In this document: in pieces, positions 45,522 through 57,060 of the stretch
Position numbering within the stretch: the first letter of the stretch is position 1
Layout: each line of letters begins with the position of its first letter
DNA from: Dendrocalamus latiflorus
Lineage: Eukaryota > Streptophyta > Magnoliopsida > Poales > Poaceae
Assembly: GCA_017311315.1 (NCBI GenBank)
Contig: CM029666.1
Span: 32,312,749 to 32,376,748, forward strand
DNA: 64,000 bases
Reading direction: 5' to 3'
Position numbers and translations under genes: made by a program
The notes under the pieces: generated by a model
The model's database searches: none
What the model was told of the DNA's origin: nothing
Seen by the model: the letters and a program-made list of their open reading frames with translations, nothing else

Positions 45522-46121
45522 ATTGCTAATAGGGTAGTTCCTGTATGTTTTGTGTACTTCACTGTTCTTTAACTGTTGTGATTAACAAGTGATTCAGCTC
45601 TCAATTATGGATTGAGTCAATGCCCACAGGAAGAATGACGAGGTAGAATCCGCGGAGACGGTTGCGAAAGAACTTAGGCTCTGTTCATGTCTCTTTTCCA
45701 GCCTTGTCAGGTAGTAACAAGAAGCCTAGGCACTAAACTTCAAGTATTTACATGTCTAAATCAAGGTGAGCCTAACTATTTAGTTTGTATATTTACATGT
45801 CTAGATCAGAGCCCTGACCATTCTTGTCTGCATTTGCTGTCAGGTTATCATGAATTCTTTGAGTAGCTGATTACTTTGATGGTCGCCGGCTTATTGATAA
45901 GCAGCAGGAGGATTAGGGCAATTATGAGTTTCAATACCCCTGGAGAGTGGCCACTGTCAGTGCCATCTCACTCATATTGTACTGTACATCTCTTTCTTGA
46001 ATCTGTATTTGGTGACAAAACAATGGCATCATGAGTGCATCCTACCAAACCACAATTTTCTTTGGACAAATTTTCAGGTAAAGTAGCTATCAACCCCCCC
46101 CCCCCCTCATCCTCAAGTCAG
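45522..46121. other. Unassigned, possible introns of a host gene
   Basis: Contains several GT- and AG-like splice candidates (for example TTTTCCAGCC near 45700, TTTTCAGGTAAAG near 46073) and a run of 14 C's at 46095-46107 followed by CTCATCCTCAAGTCAG, a fair acceptor. No reading frame spans it. Confidence 0.3.
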
Positions 46122-46165
46122 AAATGGAGCCTATCATCGAAGAGCCTCTAGAACTCGATGACAAC

Positions 46166-46856
46166 TGTTGGAACTAATCTTGACTCATGCTAGTTGTGTT
46201 GAGTGTGGTTGAAGCTGTAGTCAAAGGTGTGATCGAAGCTGCAGTCGAAAGTGTAGTCAAAACAGCAGTCGTGGTCATAGGAGTTGATTTGTACGTGGTC
46301 ATAGAAATCATGGTCATAGCCATAGTTAGAAGTCATAAGTCGTTGTCAGAAGTGACTGTGGTCGTAAAGTCACTGTAGCAGTCTTAAAGTACTGTAGCAA
46401 TCGTGTGTATTATAGCAGTCGTACGTACTATACAATCTTAAGAGTACTGTAGCAGGGAGTAGTCATAACTTGCAGAGGGACTCAGAGTCGTTGGCGTAGT
46501 CGAGAAGCCGTGGTCGAAGTTGGGCGTCTGAGTAACGGCTGAGTCAACGAATTAGATCGTGGAGTTAGTGGTGCAGTTAATGGCTGCATGCATGTAATGG
46601 AAGCATTAGTAGCTGCATCTTTATTAATGCACAGTGTGCACCGAGTCGTGGAGTCGTGGCCGGTAGAACTGGATTACAGAGTGTCTATTTATATCCTTGT
46701 ATTCAGTTTGTTAAGTAGCGGTGAATAATAGAAAAAGGAAAAAAACAACGCAAGTCGAGTTCACGTCTGAAAATTACTCTACTGTTCATCGTTTTTCTCG
46801 TATAGTGTGTGTCCACGGACAAATCGAACGTGTGATTCCTGTGTTGAGTTCTAACA
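46166..46856 (+). mobile_element. Solo LTR, 691 bp, TSD ACAAC
   Basis: It begins TGTTGGAACTAATC and ends GAGTTCTAACA, so the ends form a nine-base imperfect inverted repeat (TGTTGGAAC and GTTCTAACA). ACAAC stands exactly at both sides (46161-46165 and 46857-46861). No internal domain remains: two LTRs recombined and left one. A minisatellite fills the first half, and TCTATTTATATCC near 46683 is a TATA-like box. Size and ends suit a Copia element, but the superfamily cannot be shown from an LTR alone. Confidence 0.9.
46196..46510 (+). repeat. Degenerate minisatellite, (G)TAGTCGAAAG(C)-like unit, in LTR U3
   Basis: Around fifteen short units of the form TGTAGTCGAAAG, CAGTCGTGGTCATAG, GTCGTAAAGT and ACTGTAGCAGTCGT run head to tail in the promoter-proximal half of the solo LTR. 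The core GTCG(A/T)AA(G) is shared with the arrays at 53356, 57778 and 62297 and resembles GTCGTAAG at 30188. Confidence 0.75.
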
Positions 46857-47958
46857 ACAACTACGACAACGATGCTCCATGAAGCCTAGCTAGTGCCTTT
46901 TCCTCATGTTCATCACATATCATTACATAATCTAATCAAACACTTGTGTTTAGGGGCGGAATTGGGCCTCGGGCTAGGTAGGCTATAGCCCAAGGCCAGC
47001 AATACTACTAGTACTATCCCTCTTTAGTATATACTTAGCAATATACTTGGCATAGCAGCTCAGCCTGAGACCTCAAAAACTATCAGCCTGGTAGCCCAAA
47101 CAACACGTCAGCCCACCAAAATAGCAGTCGGCAGCTTATACAAGTCAACAGCTCATCCATGAGGCATCCACTAAGACCAAGTGAAGAAAACCCTAATCCC
47201 CATTCCCCAACCCACAGACCCTAGCCACGGAGCCGCCCAAATCAGATCCTAGTCCTCGATCCGGCAATCTGCCCTCACCTGCGCGCGCCCCCACCGCCAA
47301 CCGCCGCCCTCGCCTGAGCGGCTGCACCTGCTCACACCCCCACCACCGGTAACTGCCCTCGCCTGTGCCGCTATGCGCGCCCCCACCGTCAGCCACCGCC
47401 TCGCCTATGCGCGCCTCCACCGCCAGCTGACCCCCTCACCTGCGCCACTGCATGCATCACGCGTCCATGGTCCACTGGCCGCCATGGCACCACCCTCGCC
47501 CCTCACTCCCAATGTGGACAGCTAGACGCAGGCACGCAGCGACGCTGTGGTCCGCTAGCCGCCGCCCACCACCCTTGTGGACCTGCACGGATGCACCTCT
47601 AGCCTCCGGGTGCTCATGGACCTACGCCTCCGCCGCTCCGCCCTCCAATCTTCAGCCTCCACCCTCGCCCCTCACCCTCATGGACCCGCAGCCGAGTAGA
47701 GAGCCGACTGGCTGAGATGCTGAGCAGAGAGCCAAATGCCCAAATGGAAATATGGAATGGCTGACTGGCTGAGCACGAGAAGGTATGGACTGGAGGATTG
47801 GACTTTAGAGTTTGGAGGAAATATATTTAGTACTTTAGTAGGAATTATTTTTATGTTTCGAAATTAGCACGAATGATGAGGTGAAATGGCATATGTTCAA
47901 TTTTTTATATTTGATATTTGGGGACTAACTATTAAGGTTTAAGGATACAAATTACAAA

Positions 47959-50440
47959 ATGAAGAGGAGCACGATATTGTCATTGCATTTTCCAACACAA
48001 GATACACAGTCAAACAGACAATACAACTCGAGCCAATCTCAAGAAACATTAGGAACTGGGGCTAGTAACACTGGGCAAAACATTTAACTTAATCTAGGTG
48101 ATATTGTTGCTGATCCTGGGCTTCGAAAATCGATAGAGGAGTTGGATGTGAATATTAGAGATGCCGCTAGAAGAGAGTATTTGCAAGTGGGATCATGCCA
48201 ACCAATTGGACATAAATTTCCATGGAGGGAACAGGGAAGTCAAAAGAGGATATTTCAAGAATCATGGTTCAAAAAGCATGATTGGTCGGAATATAGCATT
48301 GCTAAAGATGCAGGATTTTGTTTTTATTGTTTTCTCTTTAAGCAACAAAGAGCTAAAAATTATGGTGTTGATGCTTTCACAAAAATAGGATTTAGTTATA
48401 GGAAGAGTGGAACTTAATCTTTTAATGAACATGTTGGTAAAGTCAATAGTCCTCATAATAAAGCAAGAAAATATTGCGACGCTTTCAAAAATCAAAGGCA
48501 AGATGTGGGTTATATGATGGCTGTTGCCACCAAAAAGGATGAGGAAGAATATAGAGCCCGTCTTACTATTATTTTAGCCATTTTAAAAAATTTTCTATTA
48601 CAAGCCCTTGCTTTTCATGGACATGATGAATTTTCTAGCTCGAACAATAGAGGAAACTTCCTAGAAATGCTAAAATGGTATAAAGAGAGGGATGAGAACG
48701 CTACAAAATTGCTTGACAATTCTCCTGGGAACAATTTAATGACTTCATCACAAATACAAAAATAATTGTGCAAAGCGTGTACAGAAGAGACCACCAAAGC
48801 TATTATTAATGATATTGGGGATGCATTTTTTGTCGTACTTATTGATGAGGCTCATGATGTATCTATCAAGGAGCAAATGGCTGTGATTGTGAGGTTAGTA
48901 GCTACATCTTACGCTCTTTATATGTTTGATAGTTTCAGTATGTTTAAAGTATATTAACAATGATTTCTTGTTCTACGCAGGTATGTCAATAATAAAGGAT
49001 AGGTGATAGAGAGATTTCTTGGGGTTCAGCATGTTTCTAATATGACATCATCATCATTAAAGACAACTTTGGATGGTATATTTTTGTAAACATGGTTTAT
49101 CTATCTCTAGATTGCGGGGACAGGGATATGATGGAGCTTCAAACATGAGAAGACAATTCCATGGGTTGCAAAGACGCATATTGGATGAAAATCCATATTC
49201 TTTTTATATACATTGCTTTATACATCAGCTGCAATTAGTGGTTGTTTCTGTAGCTAAGTGTTGTTCTTCTGTCTTGGAGTTCTTTAACTACATCACCTTG
49301 ATTGTCAACACTATTAATGCTTCTTATAACAGAAGAGATCAATGGCACAAGATCACCACGATAAAATTATAAATAAATTAGAGAATGGTGAAATTTTCTC
49401 AGTAAGAGGGAAAAACCAATAAACTAACCTTGCAAGGCCTGATGATACTCGTTAGGGTTCACATCATAAAACATTGTCATCTTCTCTTCATGTGGGATTT
49501 AATCCTAGAGGTATTAGAGAATTTGAGTGATGATGCCACTAATGCTACACAGAAAACCACAACTTCAGGTTTGTTGGAAAAAAATAGAGAGCTTTGAATT
49601 TATACTTATATTGCATGTTATGATCAGAATATTAGGCAAGGCTAATGATCTTTCATAATGCTTACAAAAGAAAGATCAAAATATTATCCGTGTTGTACGC
49701 TTGATTGAGACCACATTGAAGTCAATTGAGGAAGTAAGAAATCATGGTTGGGATGAGCTTTTTGAAGAATCAAAAGCCTTTTGTCTCCAATATAATATCA
49801 CTGTGCCGAATATGTCTGATAAAATACCGATTAGAGGTCATTCAAGGGGTCATGGTGGTCGAATGGTAACTTACTTTGATCATTTCCATCATGAAATATT
49901 TATTGTGGTGCATGATCAAATTATTGTTGAGTTGAATAATCGCTTTGCAGAAAGATCTACTAAATTATTAAGGTGCATTGCTTGTCTTGATTCAAAAAAT
50001 TCTTTCGTCAACTTCGATGAGCACAAATTAATTGAACTTGCTAGAATGTATGTTACTGACTTCTCTCAATATGATTGTGTAGTCCTTAGGAACCAACTTC
50101 ACATATTTATTATTGATGCAAGAGGTGATCTATCTTTTGCAAATTGTATTGATCTTACAAATCTTGCTGTGAAGATGGTTGAGACTGACAGACATATAGT
50201 TTTTTCATTGGTATATCGTCTCATTTAATTGGCCTTGATTTTACCAGTGGCAACAACAACTGTAGAAAGAGCCTTCTCAGCTATGAACATCATTAAGACT
50301 GATTTACAAAACAAGATGAATAATGAGTGGATGAATCATAGCATGGTATGCTATATTGAGTGAGATATATTTGCAAGTATTAAAGATAAGAAGATTTTAA
50401 AGTGTTTTCAAGGGATGAGGTCATGCAAGAAATAATTTTT
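47959..50440 (+). pseudogene. hAT transposase (TTF-type zinc finger, DUF4371-like core, dimerisation end), broken
   Basis: The start ATG at 47959 opens MKRSTILSLHFPTQD. In order: a TTF-type zinc-finger segment near 48300 (CFYCFLFKQQ), the central region with DAFFVVLIDEAHDVSIKEQMAV (48815-48885), the hallmark RLRGQGYDGASNMRRQFHGL and FYIHCFIHQLQLVVVSVAK (49110-49255), later SIEEVRNHGWDELFEE, and the C-terminal dimerisation core LALILPVATTTVERAFSAM (50231-50287) with IIKTDLQNKM. An 87-bp GT-AG intron (48894-48980) keeps the frame. In-frame stops occur (near 48088, 48415, 48763, 49003, 50227 and 50361), and about 300 bp after 49372 are out of frame. Transposase would cut and rejoin the element ends; this copy cannot. 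Confidence 0.88.
48894..48980 (+). other. Intron in the hAT transposase pseudogene
   Basis: Begins GTTAGTAGC and ends TTCTACGCAG, 87 bp and AT-rich. Removing it joins ...AVIVR to YVNNKG in frame, continuous with the hAT transposase motif that follows. Size and borders are typical of plant introns. Confidence 0.7.
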
Positions 50441-50865
50441 TCATGCAAGTGGTAAGTTAGTTTATTTCAAATATAATATTCATGCTCTTTGAATTTATCT
50501 ATATTTTATTTTATTTTATTTTTTATGTTGTCTTTGTAGATTCTGATTCTTGTCTTACTATTCATGAGGAAATGGTGGGTTAGCCACATAGGATAGTGAG
50601 CAACTCTCCATTTAGGATTTAAGGTAATTTATGTATCTTTATTACGCTACATTTTGTATGTTTTCATATAATTTCTTTATTATGATTTGTGTTGAGAACT
50701 TGAACTCTTCAAGTATTAAGTATTAAGCAAAATTTTCATATCAATGATGCATTTGTGATGTATTTTTTTGTTATATCATAATATAATTCTAAACTTGTAG
50801 TATACTAGATTATTACTTGGTTCAAATTTAGCATGGAGCGTGCTCTAGTCCTGAATCCGCCACTG

Positions 50866-52304
50866 TTTGTGTTTCTTCTCATCAAGGTGTTATGCATATC
50901 CTTTTCCTCGTGTTATCATATTTTTCTGTCCAATCTTGTACTAACAAACTAACTGTCTGGCCTGTCAGTTTGTTCTTCACTAGTTTCGACGACAACAAGA
51001 CGCGCAATTCATATTGGTCAGGAGAGCGCGCACTTGCCTTGTGGATCAGAAGATCCTGCTTTCATGGCTCCTGTTGCTGAATCCTGAGCTTTCTTCTCCC
51101 AATTGGTGGGTTCTTGCTGCTCCCAGATTCAAAAACTGAGACTGCAAGAGGGGCCATGTCTTGATGCAGACATGCCTATATTCGGGCTCGTAATTCGCGC
51201 CTTGACCGCCTTTTTAAAATCATTAGAATTTTAGAAGATTGATATTGATATGGATTGGCAAGGAGAAAATTTACAGTTATCTGAAGAACTTTGATTGTGG
51301 GTATGATTGCTGCACAATTTTGCACTCGTTTGATAGCTCACACCTTGCAAGGAAATCTACCTTTGCTGTTTGCTTGACCTGATTCAGCAAAGCCAGCCAA
51401 CCACACTCTGCCAATTATCTGCTAATCATCGCTGTTCAAGCAGTGTGTTCTCTTTTTGGTCATGTTTGGTTGGAAAAGTTGGTTCTGATCTTTGGATGGT
51501 AAAGAATTGCAACTTTGCTACTACCTGAATGATGTGCTAGCTGCTGGAAAAGGTGGATCAAGAAGTCTTGTGTTGGATGAGTGCTTTTGTAGCCCGAAGG
51601 GCCAAAGCAAAAGACAGGGGCTGTATATTGGGAGTCTTCCATTTCTCCTCCAGGATGTAACACTTTTGAATTTTGATCCAGAGCAAGTCCTGTTTTAAGT
51701 GTTAACCCTAGGCTAAACAAAAAAACTCTGATGGGGAATCAAGTGACGATTGATTGATCAAGTTGCTTAACAGTTTATGCAAGAAATGTAGATCTAGTAT
51801 AATATAATAAAAGTTGTTTAGCCTAATATTTTTTAGGAAAATACCCCATATTCTGTGAAAGAACTTGGAGCGAGCAAGAAAGCTGGATGTAGGAAGGAAG
51901 ATTAGGTCTATTAGGGAGCTAATAAGTCACCATCAGTAACAATATAATTTTAGCTAGTTACCATACAATTTCAGTTATAAACTAGTTTATTTCAGCCTAA
52001 TCGGATGACACCTAAATTCAAGCAGGCTGAGGTGGCACATGCATGTCCCTCTTGACCCGTGTCTGCATGCCATCAGGGGAATAAAATACAGCAGCTGCAG
52101 ACAGCGACCTACTGCGCGCGCAATTCTTGTGTTGTTAGGCTTGTCCATTACCGCCCGGTTTAATTAATTAGTGGTTTGTTTAATCAACGCCCCTTGCTTA
52201 ATTACCTTCATTAAATGATAAAATTGGCTATAAAACGCTGCACTTTATTTAATTGATGGATACTGCAAATTGATTGCCATTTACCGAAGCATGCACACTC
52301 TACA
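50866..52304. other. Unassigned sequence right of the hAT element
   Basis: Probably continues the locus that the hAT element entered. Open frames occur at 50892-51080, at 51460-51720 (minus) and at 51492-51698 (MDGKELQLCYYLNDVLAAG). GC-richer coding-like patches occur near 50960-51130, but no domain is recognisable. 51740-52304 is AT-rich with nothing identifiable. Confidence 0.3.
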
Positions 52305-52313
52305 ATTAAGGTG

Positions 52314-52489
52314 GGTTCTTTTCGACTGTGGAGATGATTTTTAACCCTAGTGTGAGTAATTGTACGAACAAATCGAATGTCAATAAGCTGTTTTAAAAAT
52401 GCTGTCCTGATAAATCATTTTGAAAAGATGACAAAGAAGTCATCCTATTTGTTTGTTCGGAGAAAACCGTAAGCTAAAAAGAATGGGCC
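52314..52489. mobile_element. Small MITE, about 176 bp, flanked by ATTAAGGTG
   Basis: ATTAAGGTG is exactly repeated at 52305-52313 and 52490-52498, a hAT-sized duplication. The inner ends GGTTCTTTTCGAC and the reverse complement GGCCCATTCTTTTTAGC form an imperfect inverted repeat. It contains no coding sequence. Confidence 0.6.
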
Positions 52490-52498
52490 ATTAAGGTG

Positions 52499-52937
52499 TT
52501 GTTCCAACCGGCTATTAGCTGCGGCTTCCGGCTACAACTTTCTGGCTGTTGGCTGAAATTGCATTATAGCGGCTGTTAGTTTTTTATGAGTCATTCAATT
52601 AAAGAAAAATAAAGAAAAATGAGAAAAAAAAATAAAAACACCATTATATTTTCACAGACAATGGAAAAAATAAAAATACCATTATATCTACACGGACAGT
52701 GAAAAGAAAAAAAGAAAAAACAACAGTAAAAAAAGCTAAAAAATGCCAAAATTAAAAGGCCGACGCGTTTCAAGTGACTTCTGATTTAAAAAAACTGGAA
52801 TCTAGAAAAAGTCAGAAGTTCAAACCATTTAGAGTGTGGTCTAAAATATGGCTTTTCTCAATGTCCACCAACAAATGAGCATGAATTTACGGCGTGAATC
52901 ATCTCTGAATGCTAATTAAGCTTGGTGAATTTACGGT
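52499..52937. other. Unassigned AT-rich sequence
   Basis: AT-rich with poly-A tracts. The minus-strand frame at 52591-52773 is Phe-rich, produced by A-runs on the plus strand. Confidence 0.3.
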
Positions 52938-54436
52938 CACTACTAAAAAAAGGTCATCACAGACGGTTCTAAACCATCATCACAGACGATTTTCTAAACC
53001 GTCTAAATTTATGAGTCTATGATAATATACGGTTATCACAAACGGTTTGTGAGCTGTCTGTGATAAGTCACAACACATATGGTTTGTGTAAAGAACCGTC
53101 TGTAAAAACTTACTATAACAGATAGTTTGTATAAAGAGCCGTCTGTTAAAACCTACTATCATAGACGGCTACTATCAAAAATCATCTGTGATATGTGGCC
53201 ATCACAGATGATTCTATTTTTGGTTAGATTTTTTGTTGCCGTGTAATTATTTATTTATTTTATTCTTCCAAGTTCAGTCTATGGTTGATATCCAATTTAT
53301 TGTCTGATTAGTGGGAACTTGGAGTCATCCAATTTATTTGTTTTGTTCTAATTGCAGTCGAAGCGCCGTGGTCGAAGTGTCGTGGTCAAAGCAACGTGGT
53401 CGAAGTGATGTGGTTGAAGCCGTGGTCGAAGCATCGTGGTTGAAGTGTAGTGGTCAAAGCTGTAGTCGAGGCCGTGGTAGAAGTGTCATGGTCGAAGTGC
53501 CGTGGTCGAAGCGTTGTGGTTAATTGCCGTAGTCGAAGTTACGTGAGGGAATTTCTCAGCCACGAGGGGCTTCTTTCCTTTAGCTCCTGCACATACAAAA
53601 TCACTTTCCCAAGTCACTACTGCACGCTCCAACCAAAAAGCCATGGCACTGACACAACAGCAAAAACACACACAATAATTTGATTTCGATACCTTCCAAA
53701 GAGATTTGCCAGTGGAGTGCGCATGCTTGACTCCCTATGGTGCCAGCCTGAACTCCGGCTTCATGCTGTTCTCCTACCAGCGCCAGAAAGGTCGTCTCGA
53801 TCAAAACTCCAAATTAGATTTGCAATTCGTGAGACAGGAAAATTAAAGAAAGATAGCTACTTGAGATGGACGAATTCGTACCAGGGAGGAGATGATGAGG
53901 CCGCGCTTGTTGGGGACTGTGCGACCATGGTGGAGGATCAGGTACGTACCTGTTGTGTTGGTTTCTTGGAGTGAATGGGGGAAAGGGTAGGGGATTAATA
54001 AGGGGCGAAAGGTGGAAGGAGACCCGGTGCCTGCCATTCGATGCAGAGAGAATGGATGGGTGGGATCGGGATCCTAGGGGAGATGCCGCAGATCGATGAC
54101 GTGGCAGGGCATTATCATAGACAGTTCAGATTAAAAACCATCTGCAATATACAAGCATCATAGACAATTCTTGATAATAACCATCTGTAAATTATCATAA
54201 ATGATGCTTGTTAATAACCGTCTGTGATAATTGCTGATATCACAGACGATTTTTTAATCTAAACCGTCTATGATAATTTATAGACGGTTCTTAAGAATAA
54301 TTGTCTATGATAATTATGTGTCATAGACGGTTCTAGCGATACGCTTGTAAAACTATTTATGGTAATATAAACACAAACGGTTCCACCGAACCATCTGAGA
54401 TGATACGTCTAGTATAACTTTTTTTTTTAAGTAGTG
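52938..54436. mobile_element. Non-autonomous CACTA element, 1499 bp, TSD GGT
   Basis: Left end CACTACTAAAAAAAGG, right end the reverse complement CACTACTTAAAAAAAA, flanked by GGT (52935-52937 and 54437-54439). Both subterminal regions (52955-53215 and 54115-54410) carry ACAGACGGTT- and CCGTCTGTGAT-type motifs in both orientations, as in the element at 31054. The centre holds a minisatellite (53356-53541) and a GC-richer stretch (53560-54060) with a short frame (53717-53974), but no transposase. The central stretch may be captured host DNA; I cannot name it. Confidence 0.88.
53356..53541 (+). repeat. Minisatellite, GTGGTCGAAGT-type unit, inside the CACTA element
   Basis: About twelve units of 12-18 bp such as CGTGGTCGAAGTG, CGTGGTCAAAGCAA and TGGTCGAAGCAT. 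The core GTGGTCGAAG is nearly identical to that in the LTR arrays at 57778-58512 and 62297-62995. Val-, Glu-, Ser- and Trp-rich frames across it (53311-53523) are artefacts. Confidence 0.85.
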
Positions 54437-54439
54437 GGT

Positions 54440-56719
54440 GTGAAGCAACGGCTTGGTGATTGGCTTACGTACACGTATTTGGGTGGTGGTATTTGTTTTT
54501 TATTTTATGGGGATTATTATTATTAATAATAAAAGAAAATGCTTCGTTCGCTCCAGTGGCCTGCTCTGCTTGCCTCCGGGGAATCGAAGTACCCTATGTG
54601 ATGTGATCAGCTCGATCGCCCATGCATAGTTAAAAACAATTAATGAAATTGAAGGGGTATTTTCGTCAGGTTTACTGCTTCAGTTTTTCTTTTTCATGTT
54701 TTGGCTAGTAATTGATAAATTAAGAGTGATGCTACTTAATATTAGCACAAGTTGAGCACACGAATTGGGTCTTTACTACGGTATCAAAAAAATATGTCTT
54801 TACTACTTTGGTTTGAATATATATATACTTTGTGGTGAATATCAAGGCGTGTGCTGTTGGTTTTTACAGAGCGGACAAGAAGTAGGCGTCCTTCACATCA
54901 CATCACATCCATATAGAGTATGTCACAAGTTATTTGATTTAATAATTCTATAGTATTTTCAGACTATAGGTTACATTATGGGTCTGTTCTTTTTCGCTGC
55001 GGTTTATGATTTTTGGCTGAAATTTTTGAATTTTGGCTGTTTATGGTACAGATTACGGAGAGATCGATACTCACTTGCGATTTTGGCTGGTACATATGTT
55101 GAGCTTTTAACGTGTACTACGTTTAACTTGTAGACCCTGTCTTAAGAAAATACTCTGTTTAAAAGTTAGGTACTGTAGCGGCTGCGAAAAGCCGGTCGGC
55201 TTCCTCAATGCCGAACAGGCCATGTTGTTTGAAGTGAAGGAATATTTTTTTCTTTTTATTTCGCTAAGGCTGTGTTGGAATTCGGCAGGAAAGAAAAATA
55301 TGGGAAATTCAACACTGTTTTATGGCGCATATTGCGTCACGTAACTGGCGGCAAAAACAGTAGCATGCATAAAGAGGCTGGCAATTTCCTCCCAGGTGAA
55401 AACTAGCGGATATCCTTCCGGGGCCCCACTTATCTCTCATCCGTTGATTCTTCACCGTGTGCGTAATTTCCATAGTGACCCATCAAAGATCCTGAAAATA
55501 TTTGACTAATGCTTTCTTGCCCCCCACATTATTATTATTCTGTGCTAAAGATGCCCAGCCGTTTCTTTTTCTTAGGAGGCCCAACTCAATCAAATGCTCG
55601 GTGTGAGAGTATGTACAATAATTTATCTCTTAAGATTGTCTTTAGAAAAATTTTTATCTCATCTAAAGACATCACGAAAGACAATCTCTCTAACATAAAT
55701 CATTCGTATAACGATTTTATAGTATTTTTATCATAACTTTCTGCCTTATATCATCTTACTATTTGTATTGGTTTGCTAGGTTAAGTCATCTGTGGTATAA
55801 GAGATAATATATTATCTCTCCTAATCTTCTCTTTTTTATATAGGATTTTACTTATTTAATATAGTTAAAAGACAGTTAAGATGGTATTATTGAAAGTGTC
55901 CTACGTGAACAAATCGTGCCCATGCATGTCCATCCATGAATTTTTGGTGGTCCCAAGGGGATCAGATCAGAAAGAAGATTTTTAAGAAAAAGTCAGATGG
56001 GTCACTGTGAAGTTTGATACTGTTACTATACCCTGCTACTAATGCTATCCACTATTCTGCTGGACTAGTAGTAGTAGGTCACGTTCTTGTGAGGTTTTGT
56101 TTTCTTTAAAAATTAAAATAAATAGAATGATTTTTTAAGTAAAATTTTTAATTGGCTTTTCGAACTCACAACTATATACGCTATTTATATCAGCATTTTT
56201 GATATTCCCTATTATCTCAAAAATATTTATAAAAGCTATTAACTATAGCTAAAAAAAGAGTCTTGTGGTAACTTAGTAATACAAACAAAGTTTTCTTGCT
56301 TATCTTTTGAGGTGCTTAGCTTATCCATCTCCGTGGCCCTGCCCCAGTGCCCTGCATGGGGGCACCAGAAAAATTTACCTGCAGTAAAAAAAAAGTACAC
56401 CTGGGCTGGCTGGGCACCTACAATTATGCCTTGTGTGTCGATTTCGAAAATACTTCTCTATCTTTTTGAGGTACCAAATTCTCAGGCCTTGCCAGCCCAA
56501 CACCCTATAGGTACCTCCTATGTGTTGTTTACTCCTAGGTGGCGTTCGGATGCATGTAGACGTGGCCCGGCGAGAGGAACGGTCCTGGCCCACTTCAGAC
56601 ATGGCACGACATAACATAAAATAGGAAATGAGTTATGTCGGTCCGATCTGATCGGGTATACCGTGTTTAGACTTGTATTCTAGTACGATATGTACAGTAA
56701 TTTTTTATAGTAGTATAAT
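54440..56719. other. Unassigned sequence with a possible small MITE
   Basis: 54982-55212 begins GGGTCTGTTCTTTTTCG and ends CGAACAGGCC (reverse complement GGCCTGTTCG), which looks like a hAT-type MITE of about 230 bp. I cannot confirm its target duplication. Elsewhere I see no gene; frames at 55509-55736 and 56312-56614 (plus; overlapped by 56375-56617 minus) have no recognisable domain. 56540-56660 carries GGCACGAC motifs seen again near 56970-57045. Confidence 0.35.
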
Positions 56720-56930
56720 AAAATTATTTATGATTGACATAAAATTAATTGTGTTTGTGTTACTCACTCTTTTTAACTCGGATAAGTGATTTGGCAATAA
56801 AATTATTTGCGACTGATAATAAAATTACTTATGATTGGCAGCAAAAATACTTGTAACTCAATGACTGGCAATAAAATTGCTTATGACTGACAGTAAAATT
56901 AATTGTGATTGACAGTAAAATCAGCGGGCC
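56720..56930 (+). repeat. Degenerate tandem repeat, about 27-bp unit
   Basis: Units like GATTGGCAATAAAATTACTTATG recur about seven times with changes (TGACAGTAAAATTAATTGTG, ACTGATAATAAAATTACTTA). AT-rich and old. Confidence 0.7.
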
Positions 56931-57060
56931 ATCAATGGCCCATTTGGCTAAGCGTGCCTGGACCAACCTGGCACGACCTAACCCCTCTTCGTGCCATGCC
57001 TGAGTCTGATGGCAGGCACGTAGGCCAACACAGCACGACATAATAACTTATTTGGGTCAA

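Larger units (their letters stand above)
46122..46882 (+). pseudogene. Candidate terminal host exon split by a solo LTR
   Basis: After a pyrimidine-rich acceptor (CTCATCCTCAAGTCAG), the frame reads EMEPIIEEPLELDDN up to 46165. The solo LTR and one copy of its duplication fill 46166-46861. From 46862 the same frame continues YDNDAP and reaches TGA at 46880. An upstream segment ending TTTTCAG before GTAAAG at 46075 would be in phase and encodes KPQFSLDKFS. An acidic C-terminus kept open across the insertion is suggestive, but the open length is short and I do not recognise the protein. Confidence 0.35.
46951..50865 (+). mobile_element. hAT element, 3.9 kb, with degraded transposase
   Basis: The right end is TCCGCCACTG (reverse complement CAGTGGCGGA) and the left end TAGGGGCGGA. 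The flanking octamers are CTTGTGTT (46943-46950) and TTTGTGTT (50866-50873), seven of eight identical, as expected of an old 8-bp hAT duplication. 47190-47720 is a GC-rich 5' leader with frames that I read as artefacts, followed by the transposase. The other hAT element in this window (33947-35016) has matching termini and a homologous transposase end, so both derive from one family. No intact transposase remains here. Confidence 0.88.

Noticed and set aside
47190..47720. GC-rich frames (47193-47420 minus, 47452-47715 plus) as a separate gene before the hAT transposase
   Set aside because: They lie within the element's ends, are Pro-, Ala- and Gly-rich by composition, and have no motif; more likely the 5' leader of the transposase gene.
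53311..53523. Val-, Glu-, Ser- and Trp-repeat protein, with similar frames at 57796-57987 and 62317-62562
   Set aside because: Translations of minisatellite arrays; unit lengths are not multiples of three and frames are broken by indels.
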